This document shows, in pieces, positions 45,023-57,704 of a stretch of DNA of 64,000 bases. Origin of the DNA: Rhododendron vialii (Eukaryota; Streptophyta; Magnoliopsida; Ericales; Ericaceae). The translations under genes were made by a program, and so were the position numbers. Each line of letters starts with the position of its first letter. Positions within the stretch are counted from its first letter, which is position 1. The notes beneath the pieces are model-generated. The model did no database searches. It was not told where the DNA came from and worked only from the letters and a program-made list of their open reading frames with translations. The stretch is from positions 33,061,501 through 33,125,500 of the forward strand of contig NC_080567.1 of assembly GCF_030253575.1 (NCBI RefSeq). The letters run 5' to 3'.

Positions 45023-46604
45023 GGCAAAGTCGAGGAATTTAGCTTGGTGGCGGCACCATTAATTAATATGTTCTTAGAATTTTCTATTTTCCATGGTAAA
45101 CAACTGTAATATAAAAGAAATGAATTTAGAATGTAAACTTTGTTACAATTTACAGATGGATAATGGGTCTTATGAAAAACAAATACGTAAAAGAACGTAT
45201 TTTTTGGCTTCGTGTGTATTCTGATGGTTTGGGGGCTTTGATTGCGGAGTTGTGAAAATTTGGTGTTGATGATGTTTGGGGTTTGATTGTTTTTTTTTTT
45301 TTTTCCGGCCGTTGGTGTCATTTTTTGAGGTTTAATCGCAGTGAAGAAGCTGGTCTATTTGTTTCAAAGTCGAACAGAATCTGGGTTTGGAATCAGATAT
45401 TGGTTGTTAAGGTTGCAAGATTCATGTGAAGCAAAGACAGATGGCAATTTGGCGATCAATCATTCGTGACAGGAGCTTGAAATGTCAGATTATATGGTTA
45501 AATAGAAGGCATTTCGGTGATCTATCTATGATGGGGTTCTGGTGTTCTTGTATCTTTGTGTGTTTTGGGTTTAGGTGGATATCAGTTTGAGTGTTGTTGA
45601 GGTGCAGGTTGTGGAGTTTTTGGGTTCCATTCAACTTTTTGTTGGATGTGGTTATTCTTGTTTTTATTCTTGGGTCTTTCTCTCTCTTCATGTATCAATA
45701 TCATGAAGCAAGTGGTTTTCCTCTCTTTCTGCTTTCTCGATTTACCTGTTGTCGAATTTTTAATAAATTTTTGCTGTTTCAAAAAAAATTGACAAAGATA
45801 TTAGGGATGTAAGTGCTACAAGAGGGAAAATATTTATAAAAACTTTCAGATACAAATTATCATGACCTTTATAATTTTTGGAATAAAATTGATATTATTG
45901 AAAATTGCAATGGGGGCCGTGCCACCACTGGTCTCCATGTGGCTCCGCCACTGGCAAAATCCACTTTGACCCCATATGATTTGGGTCATGTGCAGATACA
46001 CCTTTTACATTCAAAAGTGTGCACATGATACCCTGTGGTTTGTGAAATGTACGCACATCCCCTGCTGTCATATTTTTTATCCATATTAACAGAATTTGAA
46101 TTTTGAATAAAAAATATAAGAGAAGAAATATCCTTTTGCACTTTCCTTTATCGTTTCCTTCAATCCTTCAAATTAGCGTTACCACCGTTGTTGCTGGCTT
46201 CTTCAATCCCTTCTCCCACCCACGCCACATCTTCCATCAACCACAACCGCACCAAATTCCCTCCAGCCTCCGATGCATTGCCCTTCTCTAACAACCGCCC
46301 TTCATTAAATTGCCCAGTATTTCAAATTTTTCAAAAAAAAGGGGGTTTACTACAGCTTTTGTCGGTGGGGGAGAGGAAGAGAAAAGGGAGGGAGGGAGCG
46401 GAGCGGAGCGGAGGACAGAAAAAGAGGGAGGAGAGAGAGGTGAAAGAAGGGGACAAAAAAAGTCTTTTAATGCTATGTATGTTAATATAGACGGAAAACA
46501 TAACGGCAGTGGTGTGGCTGCACAAGGCTGCACATTTCACAAACCACATTGTGTTATGTGTACACTTTTGAACCAAACCACGGGAGGTCAAAGTAGACTT
46601 TGCC
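45023..46604. mobile_element. 1.58-kb MULE-like insertion upstream of LecRK copy B
   Basis: The paralogous site in copy A (~7000) is uninterrupted. The flanks TCTTTTATG (45014-45022) and TCTTTTATC (46605-46613) form a 9-bp target duplication with one mismatch; both ends read GGCAAAGTC inwards. The right ~130 bp is inverted relative to 45954-46085 inside it (ACTTTGACC, TGTGGTTTGTGAAATGT), so it is probably a composite of nested elements. ORFs within it are not recognisable. Confidence 0.7.
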
Positions 46605-46754
46605 TCTTTTATCATAATAGTAAATTTCACACTAGCAGTAAACGTAGTGTTTCTTGGGTGAACCACGTAAATTCAATGCTTCTATTTTTTGTTTTATGCA
46701 TTTGTAGTTTTTGTTTGTTCTGTAGTCGTGGAAACATTAAACTAGCCAACTTGT

Positions 46755-46990
46755 TATGAGGGTGAAGAAGACGAGACAAGGAGTTTGGTGGATTGGGTCT
46801 GGGAACTGTACGATAGGGGAAAGCTGCTTGGAGCTGTGGACTTAAAACTGTGTTAAAATTTCCATAAGCACAAAATGGTAAGATTGTTGGTTCTTGGTCT
46901 CTGGCGTGCTCGACATGATAGCGAGCTCCGGCCCTTCGATAAGGGAAGCGATTCAAGTTCTCGATTTTGAAGCGCTCCATTGCCTTGTTT
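46755..46990 (+). pseudogene. LecRK kinase C-terminal fragment, plus strand
   Basis: GEEDET..LVDWVWELYDRGKLLGAVD-like text is followed by IREAIQVLDFEA, in broken frames. It resembles 9445-9665, the corresponding head-to-head fragment beyond LecRK copy A. Confidence 0.7.
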
Positions 46991-47004
46991 CCATTATCGT
47001 CAAC

Positions 47005-47175
47005 ACTCTCTATATCTGGAAGAGCACACCAAAGCCCAACAATCAATCTTTCCACTTCTTCCACATTGAACTCTTCACAGGGTTTTAAGACAGCTACTAG
47101 CAGCCTTCCCCTCCCGTAGAGGCCCCAAACCCGCTCCACCAAACTCCTTGTCTCATCTACTTCTCCCTTGTGACA
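47005..47175 (-). pseudogene. LecRK kinase C-terminal fragment, minus strand
   Basis: GEVDETRSLVERVWGLYGRGRL ... FNVEEVERLIVGLWCALP is LecRK subdomain XI text on the minus strand, abutting the plus-strand fragment in inverted arrangement. It ends at the duplication border (47211). Confidence 0.75.
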
Positions 47176-47210
47176 AATATTCAGAGCCAAAGGTTTTCTT
47201 CGGGGGTGGG

Positions 47211-47730
47211 GGTGGCCGCCACTCCTTAATTACCTCCACCTCTCCCCTTCCTTCGGCCTCCCTCTTCTTTACCTCCTAGTCTTGTCCTGCTCCATTTGCG
47301 CTGCTTGTCCGGCCTTGTTGGGGCCGATCTAGTGAAGATTTGAAGATAGGATGGCTTGGCTTTGTTCATCCAGCGAATAAGCCGACGGATCCGTTGCGGT
47401 GGCTTCCAGCAACAGCGTCCTTGGCCGGGTTTTTTTTAATTTTCCTGTCTCTTTTTGGTTTCGTTTATTTTGGATTTTGTTAGTTTGGTTCTCTCCCTTT
47501 AATAGGACTAGTGTTCTTTTGGTTATCTTTGCCGTAGCTGAGGGTTTGTGTTGCTCTTTCTCATGGCCGATTAGCTGGCAAAACATGGTTGCGAGGCTCC
47601 AGTGGGTGATCTTGGGTAGCTAAGCCTCTTATTTGGTTATTTACTCCCCTTGGGACGATATCCAACTTCAATGTATACGGCTGTTTTCTAATATAATACA
47701 ACTCCTACCATTTTGGCAAAAAAAAAAAAG
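47211..47730 (+). mobile_element. LINE-type 3' tail with poly(A), copy B
   Basis: Duplicate of 31-552, ending in an A-run at 47720-47730. Confidence 0.55.
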
Positions 47731-47815
47731 GATAATGTTGCATGCAAATGGTAGAAATTGAAATGTGAAAATCACTATTCAATCGCGGATATGAACTATT
47801 ATTGTTTATCTTATA

Positions 47816-48083
47816 CTCCCTCCGTCCCTAAATGTTTGGCACTTTCATGCTTTTTATTGTCCCATATTATTTGTCCATTTTGAAAAGTCAAAAGCAAAAT
47901 ATGATAAATTTCCTATGTTACTCTTTTCTTTTGGGTATCAAATTTTAAATTCAAATTTTCAAGTATTATTCAAAGTACACTAGAAGTGTAAGATTGGACA
48001 CTTGATTTTTGCACAATACAATAATATTTGTTCCTTAAAAGTTTTAACTCGCAAAAGTGCCAAACATTTAGAGACGGAGGGAG
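47816..48083. mobile_element. Stowaway-type MITE, 268 bp
   Basis: Inverted ends CTCCCTCCGTCCCTAAATG / ...CATTTAGAGACGGAGGGAG are flanked by TA (47814-47815 and 48084-48085). Copy A has the empty site (CTTATACAAGC, ~640-650), proving insertion after the duplication. Confidence 0.93.
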
Positions 48084-48186
48084 TACAAGCAATAAACACT
48101 AATCAGGTCCAGCCGACCTAAGCAGTGGCCTGTTAAGCCTATAACTAGGCCACCGTCTATGACCTCCAATTTTTGGCCCAAAATAG

Positions 48187-49992
48187 GACCACCGTTTCAG
48201 TGGATCTAGTAAGTATTAGGCTTGTTGGTTTCTTTCAGTGGCTTTACAGGGCCCCATCAGGCGCCTTTCACGCGCAGGGCATGAGTTCGAATCTCATTGC
48301 CTTCGTTTTTCTTTGTATTATTAGTATTAATAATTTTCTTTTGAACAGTATTAATATTCAAATCTAATTTCTCTCGGTAGCACCCACATTCAAACTCAGC
48401 ACCCCCAAAACCTTAAGCACTCAGGTATCACCGCATTACTTAGTTGCTTTAATTTTCATCCTTTATATTGCAACTTTATATATTTTTTGTAAGAGATCAT
48501 AACTTTACAAAAAAAAAATGCAAATTATAAATTCTTATCCCAGCCTGGGACCGAAATGTTTAAATAGGAAAACACTTCGATATGTCATTTTTATTGGCTT
48601 ACTCAACTAATGGATTTTAGGAATAGTATTTATAACACTACAGTTCCGTTCCGCTAAGAGAAATAAGTACTTATTTCAAATACATAAAGTCTAATGGTAC
48701 AGATATAAAATCGGTACCAGTGGGCACAAATCCATCTTTGGGCCCATTTTGGGTCTAAAAAAAATGATCGGAACCACTCATTTTATTTAAAATACTTTGC
48801 TTATGGTTCTTGCAAAAAATAAGCTCAATCCGGTATCGGTAAAAGCGTTTACGAAACATCCAAACTTTGCTCTAGAATTCAGGCTTGAATTCTGGAACAA
48901 AGTTGAACATTTTGTAGGTGCCATAAACGCTTGTAGAAGTAACCTCAGTGTTTCACTATATTTACTGAATTTCCATCCTAAAGTTAGTTTGTGAGAGGGA
49001 CAATTTTGATCCATTAGATTGGGTAGATTGGAGGGTTGAGATGGCAGGAAAAGGAGTATTATTTTGGAATCTTAGATACCTCCCCTCCCTTGTTATATGG
49101 ATATAGGCAGAAATCAGTCCCTATTTCTAGTCCACGGTTGAACCAAGTTGGGTGTGAATGAGCTAGGGCTCCAAAAGTTCACAAACATTACTTCATTAAA
49201 TTGGAGACATCTTGATCAGATTTGCAGCACATGTAGAATGAGGACTGCTGTGATATGATAGATGCAAATCCGATAATCTTCAACAACTTTGAACTGAATC
49301 AGTTGAGTTGAAGCTAGAAAAACATTTTATCGTTTATTGTGTTTTTTCAACCTCATGATAATTTTATTTGAAAGTTTATTTGACTTACATTTTTGTAACC
49401 TAATTACATAAGGGTCCCTATTACAATTTCGCCAAACGTCCTGAAGATATCAGGGCCGGCTTTGACACCAGCTGAAGTTTCACGTAAGAAAATTGACAAA
49501 TTGTGCCTTGGTCCAAGCATGCCATGAGAAACAAGGGGCCGGTGAAATACACCTGATGAGTTCTTTGATATCGCAAGCATGATGTTCTTCCAAATTCTTA
49601 AAATTTTAGGGCTGTAACATTTGCACCCACGAAAATACCAAATGAGAATCTCACATCATCGGATATTGCTTGCTTTCATTCCAGACAAGTCGAAAACCTG
49701 TTCGGCTAGCAAACTGCTTCCGAAAACAGTTTCCCGACAAAAATTAGGAAAACAATTCACTTTCAGTCAAACACCAAGACGTCGGAAACTATTTCACACA
49801 AGAATGAAAACGTCGAGGATTTTGAACATTTCATTGTCATTGCATCTGAAACCACGAAAACCGAAAACCCAAAACGACAACAATACCCAAGCAGAAAATA
49901 CAACATATAATGCAAAACAAAAATAAAGAAAAACAGAAAATACAACATCCAACGAGAAACAAACAGAACAATTTCAAACTAGCTAGATCGAC
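48187..49992. other. Spacer 3' of LecRK copy C, no gene recognised
   Basis: Duplicate of the spacer in copy A (about 660-2462); only short ORFs without recognisable domains. Confidence 0.6.
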
Positions 49993-51377
49993 TTAGGTTG
50001 TAATCCCGTGGGGAGAGGAAAACGAAACAGCGGCAGGAGAAGGATGAGAAGGCAGCGACTTTGCAACACTGTTATTGCTATTGCCACTATAGCTTGAAGA
50101 CTGAACTTGACTGCTGCCCCCGGATGCGTAGAACGATGAATTAGCATAAGATCCGAAAGAATTTCCCTGAGGACCAAAAGACGTCGGCATGGGCATTTTC
50201 TCAGGAAGTACAGGCAATGGAACTTCAAAATTCAGCACCAGAATTGCTTGCCTGATGGAGGGCCTATGGACCCAATCCGGGTTCGCACACCAAAGCCCAA
50301 CAACCATCAAACACTCCATGATCTTTTCATCATATTCGACACCTAGTCTCGGGTCAACCGCCTTCAGAATTTTCCCATTTCCATACAGTTCCCACACCCA
50401 ATCCACCATTTTGACCTCATTTTGCTGTGCATTGGGCTCAATGGGCCTCCTTCCACATGCTATTTCCAATGCCACGACCCCGAAGCTGTAGACATCTGAT
50501 TCCTTGCTAGCTTTTTCCGTGATAAGACACTCTGGAGCCATGTAACTTCTGGTCCCCGCCACAACTGTGGTCTCGACCTGTTCCTCGTGGTGGACCAGCC
50601 TAGCTAGCCCGAAATCTCCCAATTTGGCATTGAAATTCGAATCCAACATCACGTTGCTCGATTTTATGTCCCTATGCACCACACACTGCTCCCATTCTTC
50701 GTGTAAATAGAACAATGCTGAGGCTAGGCCTTGCGCGATTTTGTATCTTATATCCTAAGTTAACAAACTTTTCGCCTTGAATAAATGAGAGTCCAGGCTT
50801 CCATTAGGCATGAACTCGTAAACTAGCAAGAGCTCGCCTTTATCGTGGCACCAGCCCATGAGTTGCACCAAGTTCCTGTGCCTCAACTGACTGATGATTT
50901 TCACTTCCGATGCGTACTCTTTTAGGCCTTGTTTGGACTCCCTTGACACCCTCTTAACAGCAACGTCGGAATTCATTTCCTTTAGAAATCCTCTGTAAAC
51001 CCCACCAAATCCCCCTGCTCCAAGTTTCCTTTTCTCCGAGAAATTTTCTGTCGCGATCTCCAATTCCTCATAAGAGAATTTCCTACCCCGGTGCCCCTTT
51101 TGAATTCATCGTCCATTGATCGTTCTCGTATTGGTAATGGCTCGTCCTTTTTTCTCCCTCTACTTTTTCTCCACAACCCTAAAAAATCAAACACACCAAA
51201 ACCAACGCTCAATCCCACGAATGTTTATAACTTTTTTTTCAAGTATTTATTTTTAATAAATTTTATATTTTTGAAATCTACTCAACGAAACCTATTAAAC
51301 GAGCCTAATATTGATGGTGAAATAATAAAAAATGAAAAAACTATATTTTGGTGGTAATTTAAACTGTCTAAAGAGAT

Positions 51378-51653
51378 TAAAAAATTAAGTGTTCCAAATT
51401 TCAATCTTTTTGAACCGGTGGAAAGATTTTAGTTTTCTTATCATTTTATCCTAAATAGTCATACTTAAATTTTGATTCTAGGGCTCTCGTTGATTAATCC
51501 TAAGAAAATCATAGAATCAAATATCTCCTAGGGTTAATCAACGAGAGCCCTGGAGCCAAAATTTAATTATGACCATTTAGGATAAAATAATAAAAATAAT
51601 AAAATCTTTCCACCGGTTCAAAAGGATTGAACTTTGGAACACGTAATTTTTTA
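51378..51653. repeat. Palindromic MITE, family P, copy 4
   Basis: Duplicate of 4025-4301. Copies 5 and 6 (52546-52822 and 52857-53108) correspond to 5196-5473 and 5507-5758. Confidence 0.75.
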
Positions 51654-51895
51654 ATCATATTATCTCTTTGTTTTTAATTTTTTGGGCCCAATATATTATC
51701 TCTTTATTTTTATTTTTTTCCTTTATTTTTTTTAAACTTCTATATTTGAGTTTTCAAGTAAATTATGTATGTTGAATCCACTTAAATTTACTTTATATTT
51801 CTCTGAACAGTTAATAATGCAAACTGAAATCAAACTTTATTTAATTATAATTGAGTATATAAAATCAATATGTGAACATAAACAAATACACTAAT

Positions 51896-52300
51896 TTAGT
51901 CAATATTTCTGCCAAATTGTGGTCGTCGTCCCGACAGATCTATCTGCATTATTTCATACCACAATTGGAGGCATGCTTCATAAGGATGAGCCCATCCGCG
52001 TGCTTCATCTAATGCATTTGACCTCCACCATATGATGATGGATGGTACATGGTAATGAGTGTATAGAAAAACTTGCACGAAGTGATTGCCATTAATATGA
52101 CCAATAGCTATATGTTTGGGCGCTGCGAATAGAACTGGATTGGAGCTCAACGGCAAGTGAGTGAGACAACTCGAAGCAATCATATCGAATGTATGCAGTA
52201 CAACGTTGTATGTTGATGCGATGACAAGTCCCAATGGTATAGAATCCATCCAATGTTCCTTTGGTGCCGATGGCTGAAAGCAACGAAGTCTTTGTAACAC
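51896..52300 (-). pseudogene. OTU-like fragment, second copy
   Basis: Duplicate of 4574-4948, with the open frame kept and slightly longer at the C-terminal end. Same GHINGNHFVQVFL signature. Confidence 0.5.
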
Positions 52301-52545
52301 CTGGTATACATAATCACGTTATGGATAAAACTAATCGTACAGCACCCAATTTTGTTCAATCTCTTGCAAGTTTGAACTAATGGTAAATTAATTTTTTTTG
52401 AACCAACGGGCAATTCAGACAGTTTTAGACAATTTGCAAATTTGAACCAATGGTCATAATTAAATTTTTTTGAACCAATAGACAACTTGGAATCAATGCT
52501 TAATTTTTTTAACTTTTTAGACAATTTATATATTTCAAAATATAG

Positions 52546-53108
52546 TTAAAAAATTAAGTATTCCAAATTTCAATCCGTTTGAACCAGTGGAAAGATTTTA
52601 TTTTTTTATCATTTTATTCTAAATGGTCGTAATTAAATTTTGATTCTACAACTCTCGTTGAATAGCCTTAAGAAAATTCTAAAATCAAATATCTCTTAAA
52701 GCTAATCAACGAGAGCAATAGAGTTAAAATTTAATTATGACCATTTAGGATAAAATGATCAGAAAACTAAAATCTTTCCACTGGTTCAAATGGATTAAAA
52801 TTTGGAACACTTAATTTTTTAAACCTTTTTAGACAGTTTATATATTTAAAAATATAGTTAAAAAATTAAGTGTTCCAAATTTCAATCCGTTTAAACAAGT
52901 GGAAAGATTTTAGTTTCCTGATCATTTTATTCTAAATGGTCATAATTAAATTTTGACTCTAGGGCTCTCGTCGATTAGCCCTAAGAGATATTGGATTCTA
53001 CAAGTCCAAAAATTCATTATGACTATTGAAGATAAAATGATAAAAAAAAACAAGATATTTCCATCGATTCAACCTGATTGAAAATCGGAACACTAAAATA
53101 ATTTTAAA
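52546..53108. repeat. Palindromic MITE, family P, copies 5 and 6
   Basis: 52546-52822 is full length and 52857-53108 is internally shortened, duplicating the arrangement at 5196-5758. Confidence 0.7.
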
Positions 53109-54399
53109 TAAATAAATAAAGAAAAAAGATACAGAGTACGTATAAATACTAGTATTAATTAAATAAAGAAAAAATAACAAGAAAATAGGTTCGGATATTT
53201 TTGGGCTAAGCGGGGTATTTTTGTAATAGGAGTGAACCCGTGTCGGGGGGGTCTGACACGGGGTGCGATTAGTAATCTAAACGGGCAGTGGAAAATTCCC
53301 ATGACTGGATGCTATTTTTTTCGTAGGACGACCCCGTTGAACCAGAGAAACCAAAAGTAACCCACTCTGGCAAATGAGCTCTTAGATCAACTAAGTGAAT
53401 GCAACACTATGGTTTTTGGTCCTCGAATCGTACTTTATCCGGGCTTCATTTTTTTTCCCAAAAAAAATACCACTCTCCCAAAACTGATTTTTCACAGACT
53501 TCATAGTGTTGATATTTATACCCACATGATTGATGGGAAAACTGGTTTCCCATGTGTTTCTAGAAGTATCGAATTCCACTGCAACAAACGTAGATGTTCC
53601 ATTCTCATTAACCAGGCCAAGTCCACCGCCACCCGAGTCCGGTGGAATGTTAGAACCATTAGGAGAAAGGAAAAAGGTAATCCCTTCGCCGTAGTTTTCT
53701 CCTTGAATCAGGAAGGAGAAATTCGTGCTGAAGTCCGTGAGATCTCCCATGGCGCTGTCCCACAAGTGAAGGGGTTGGAAATAGGTGGCGCGGCCAATCT
53801 TATGTTGGAGAAATGAAGTGTTGGTGTAGTCAATTGGGTCTGGAGTGAGTTGGATGCCATTGGCGGAGATGTAAGCATCTTCGGTGGTGTTTATGGAGTT
53901 GAATGCCAATGAATTGTCCGGTGTTATGGATGGGATACTGAATTCCAGAGGGGTTGCAAAAGGGATCAACAGAAAGAAGAAGAAGGTGAACATGGAGACA
54001 AAAAGAAGTGAAAGCTTAGTAGGTGATTGGAGATGGATTCTTAAAACGTTATTTGTCATTGTGGTTGGTTTCACACTTGGACTTGGTTCAAGCTTGCACT
54101 TTATAACATAACGAGTGAAATGTATGTTGGAAAAGTCACCAGTCGTAGCCCTATTCCGTTTGGATTTTGTGGGTGGTTTTTAAGATTAATGAGTGGAGAA
54201 ATATAGAAAAAATTTATTAGAGACCGTGTTCAGGAGTTTTGAAACCCAAAACGAACAAGGCCAATGATCTGAACCGTGAAGCCTAATATGATAAGTGCTT
54301 CTGGTATTATCTAGTCTTGTAATCGCAAAAATTTATAGTTCTTTTATCATAGTAAATTTCACACTCGCAGTAAACGTAGTGTTTCTTAGGTGAACCACG

Positions 54400-54522
54400 T
54401 AAATTCGATGCTTCTATTTTTAAATTGTTTAATGCATTTGTAAATTTGATGCTTCTATTTTTAAATTGTTTAATTAATGCATTTGTAAATTCGATGCTTT
54501 TATTTTTAAATTGCTTAATGCA
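54400..54522. repeat. 41-45-bp minisatellite upstream of LecRK copy C
   Basis: Three units like those at 7055-7175; the middle unit is 4 bp longer. The remaining upstream region (54075-55231) has no gene. Confidence 0.75.
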
Positions 54523-55231
54523 GCACAACATTCTTATACGAAACTTTTTGCAACAAGAAACTAGAACGATTAATATTTGAGTTAGAGGTACTTCCTCTTT
54601 GAACAAACGAATTTGACAATTAATCTCGATTTTTCGTTAATAAAAACCAATCATCTTGCCCTATGACTTACATCCTTATTTATATTGATATTATTCTACC
54701 ATAAAAAAAAACTAAGAAACAACTAAAATAATGAAAAGTTAAATCTAAGTCTTAAAAAACAAGAAAATAATATAAAGAAAATAGAATCAATCTAAATAAG
54801 AAAACCTAATATTCTAGACAATTGCTGTTAAAACGAAAATATTTCAGGTAACAAAATAATTTAAACTTTACTAGGAAACGCGAGCAGCTACTGTATAATT
54901 TGAAGTTAACTTTTTAAGTCTCGTGATTAGGCTAAATGTAAGCAGGTTAGCTAGCGCGGGTCGTTAACAATTTTTGTTTTCATGATTTGTGCAGCAATTA
55001 TATAAGCTTCCATTTAGTAAACATTACCAGCTAAATAGATGTTTGGAGGAGTAACTGATTTTTACTATTTGATGATGATAGTAGCACATTGGAAGAATGT
55101 ATCCGCCGTGTGTATTGCTCCATTACCAAATTCTCCACTGCCGCCTCTCGTTGGAGTCTGAATGGGCGTGTCTAAGCTGCTCTTGGACTAAACAAGCCTT
55201 GCCATACTTTTCAAAATTACTATCATCATTG

Positions 55232-55429
55232 CTAGAGTTCCAATTTTCTTCGATGGCTGCCAGCCTGCCACTGGAATCTGTTAAGGATAACCTTCCAAAT
55301 GCTACTAGAATAGCTACATTCAAAGAACAGGTGTTGCAGCGTTTCATCACTTTGATAGCACAACACACAACCAGGATCAATCGTCATCCCCCATCTAAAA
55401 AGTCTCTCATTTGTAGCTAACCTCTTCAA
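55232..55429 (-). pseudogene. LINE zf-RVT fragment
   Basis: The 65-codon frame has the pattern NERLFRWGMTIDPGCVLCYQ...ETLQHLFFECSYSSSIW, the Cys/His zinc-binding stretch at the C-terminal end of plant LINE reverse transcriptases (zf-RVT). Nothing else of the LINE was recognised. 55430-56063 shows no gene. Confidence 0.8.
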
Positions 55430-56063
55430 GCAAGCTAATCATAAAATGAACGACCACCTTGAAACACTTCTGAAAAACAACACTATTGAAAAGTACATCA
55501 ACGTCATAATGCAGCATCCAGTCACAAAAGTAGAAAATATGAGTGACACTTCTTCTAAAACAGCATCAAACAGCATTACCATCAAGCATCCAACTGTAGA
55601 AACGTTAACTACAGCTCCCCAAGCTAAACTTTCACCCCAATCTCAAACCTCCACTGCATACACATATTTTAAATCTTAATCGCCGATCATTTGCTATTAG
55701 TAGCTGGACCTTATCCAAACCTGCATACCCTTACCAACTCAAGCCTGTATCCTGTTAGTTTACTACTTTCAATAGCCTCTTTATTGATACTTATAAAATA
55801 AGCTTTGATCTGATTTAAAATTGAGGGTGATGCAAGAATTTTCCAAAAATGATTTGTTTTTGGACCGGTTGAGGGTGAAATTATCATTTCTTCTAACCTA
55901 TAAACATTATTGGGCAAATTTTCGTAGTCGTCCCTCTAGTTTTACGGTTGTCTCAATTTCGTCCCTCTAGTTTCAATTGTCTCAATTTCATCCCTGTAGT
56001 TTGTTTTACGTTCCAAATTGGTAAAATCGTTAACACCATTAATGAAACTTACGGAAAAATATG

Positions 56064-56215
56064 ATTAAAAAATTAAGTGCTCCAATTTTTAATCCGGTTG
56101 AACCGGTGCGAAGAACTTATTTTTTTGATCATTTTATCATAGATGGTCGTAATGAATTTTTTGCTCTAAGGTCTTTCAGGGCTCTCTTAGGGTGCTCATT
56201 GAAAGGCCTTAGAGC
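56064..56215. repeat. Palindromic MITE, family P, half copy
   Basis: It starts TTAAAAAATTAAGTGCTCC and includes GAACCGGTGCGAAGA. Only one arm plus part of the centre is present. Confidence 0.6.
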
Positions 56216-56355
56216 CAATAAGGAGTGACTACATTAAGACTAGCTGCAGAGAGCAACTGCCAACAATTCACCATATGTACCACTCAAAGATTTAGACTCT
56301 TTTTCATTGCAGTAAATACTGGAAGGAAAAAGAGAAAACCAGAACAAAAAAACAC

Positions 56356-56858
56356 CTCTTAGTTTTTTGATGATAACATTGACATCAGGCATAGTTCCTA
56401 TAAAAATGCCTCCTGGACGAAGCAATGCTGATACATTGGCCAAGGCCCGACATGCATGTGCCTCAGTAGACTAGGAGTAATGCATGGCAAACTACAAAAT
56501 TAAGTTTCCATAAAATCTACTGGAGGCCAATTAACCATCGATAATCCATTAAACTCAAAAACTAAGAAAACAAAATGCAGAACTTGCATAATTGACTAGA
56601 GATATGGCATTAATTTCCAATCACAAGCAAACAAGGAATCGGATTTGTCAAATAGTTTGCAGAGAGATCATTTCCTGGAATTATTCCTAAAGTAAAAGCA
56701 AATGTATAACCCAAAAAGAAACAAACAATAGAAGATTTTAAAATTTAAAAAAAAAATCAATTTATCGTACATAACAACAAACGAATCGCTCACCTGGCAA
56801 CTACATATCTACATATATCAAAGGGGGCATCTTCTTCCAAAACATTGTCCAGATAGAT
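56356..56858 (-). pseudogene. mRNA cap guanine-N7 methyltransferase fragment, two exons
   Basis: Exon 56794-56858 (YLDNVLEEDAPFDIC) and exon 56356-56491 (FAMHYS, stop, STEAHACRALANVSALLRPG, then FIGTMPDVNVIIKKLR) match the SAM-binding core of plant cap (guanine-N7) methyltransferases. Borders are TTATCAG/ATC...CCAG/GTGAGC and TTTTGTAG/TTT...AGAG/GTGTTT. A TAG replaces the expected Trp in the second exon. Other exons are not seen, so this is a relic. 56859-57149 shows nothing further. Confidence 0.75.
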
Positions 56859-57149
56859 CTGATAACCAGAAAAAAATATCATAAATGAGATTGTATTATT
56901 GTCTCTTCCTCTTTCGCCAAGAGGAATCCGGCCTCATATTACTAAGGTGCTGGTTCAGCACCATAAAGCAAAGCAGCTCATAAGGCAACTAATTTTGGAG
57001 GTAAAGCTCACCAGCCAAGTAACTTCCAGAGTTCAACCTTAAAATTTTGTTAATCAATATCCCAAACACTCAGTTGGGCCATTCATCCCACGAAGTAGCA
57101 CAAAGTTACCTCATAACAATCTCCACACATAAGACGCGCAGGGAATGTG

Positions 57150-57704
57150 TGTAGGGGTTCGATTTAGGAGGAAGGACCTTCGCCTGAACTTGTACTTCAC
57201 TTCCGCTGCTCCGTTCCTCCGCCGATGGACCTGCAACAAGTCACTAAGGCTGGAATAGCCCTGTGACCCTCCGACGATCAAGTTAGATGTAAGGAGAGTT
57301 GCTTTTAGGTCTAGGGTTAGGGGAAGATGGCATACCTCTCAAAGATGAATATCCCTTTGTATTTATAGACCTAGGTTAACTTGGGCTCCAAGCCAGTGCG
57401 TGGAGGTCACGCTTAGGTAACCGCCCTTGGTGACATCATAGATGACGCCACGGGATAAGACGGTTACGAAGCACATGGGCAGATGATCCTTTTCGCCACG
57501 TATCGCTCATGGTCCCCTCCTGCTATGCTGCATTCTGCCAAAAGTCCCAAGCGGAATGTACACCTCGGTAACTAGCCGAAGTGTAAACAGGAGACTTGAC
57601 TCCGAGCGAGTAAACAGAAAGATATACACAGGCCCATGTCAATATGAGGCCTCGGTTGATGGTGGTCCGGTTATATTACCGAGACGATTACCGAAGCCTC
57701 CACA
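57150..57704 (-). repeat. 3' LTR of element 2
   Basis: 555 bp, TG...CA, no difference from element 1 LTRs noticed by eye. Minus-strand TATAAATA at 57360-57367. Confidence 0.95.

Larger units (their letters stand above)
51220..53281. mobile_element. MULE-like insertion in LecRK copy C, left end deleted
   Basis: It corresponds to 3728-5929 but lacks the left terminal repeat and adjacent LecRK codons. The right terminal repeat is kept (CCCGTGTCGG ... TCTGACACGGGGTGC, 53239-53269), followed by the same TAAACGGGC flank. Confidence 0.7.
49993..53993 (-). pseudogene. L-type lectin receptor kinase pseudogene, copy C
   Basis: The lectin half starts at ATG 53993 (an upstream in-frame ATG is at 54074) and reads to a stop at 53391, caused by the ~37-bp deletion shared with copy A. 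The kinase half (51218-49993) carries a 1-nt deletion near 51087, a TAG at 50755-50757 in place of the Trp codon seen in copy A, and a shortened transmembrane region at the edge of the ~210-bp deletion. HRDIKSSN, DFGLARLV and the C-lobe are otherwise well kept. The MULE-like remnant separates the two halves. Confidence 0.93.
47211..55262. repeat. Segmental duplication, copy B (partner 31-7890)
   Basis: Same order and orientation as copy A. It has additional insertions (47816-48083 and an ~83-bp block at 48104-48186) and a ~210-bp deletion at 51220. Confidence 0.9.

Noticed and set aside
53409..53816. 135-codon plus-strand ORF
   Set aside because: Antisense of the lectin domain of LecRK copy C.
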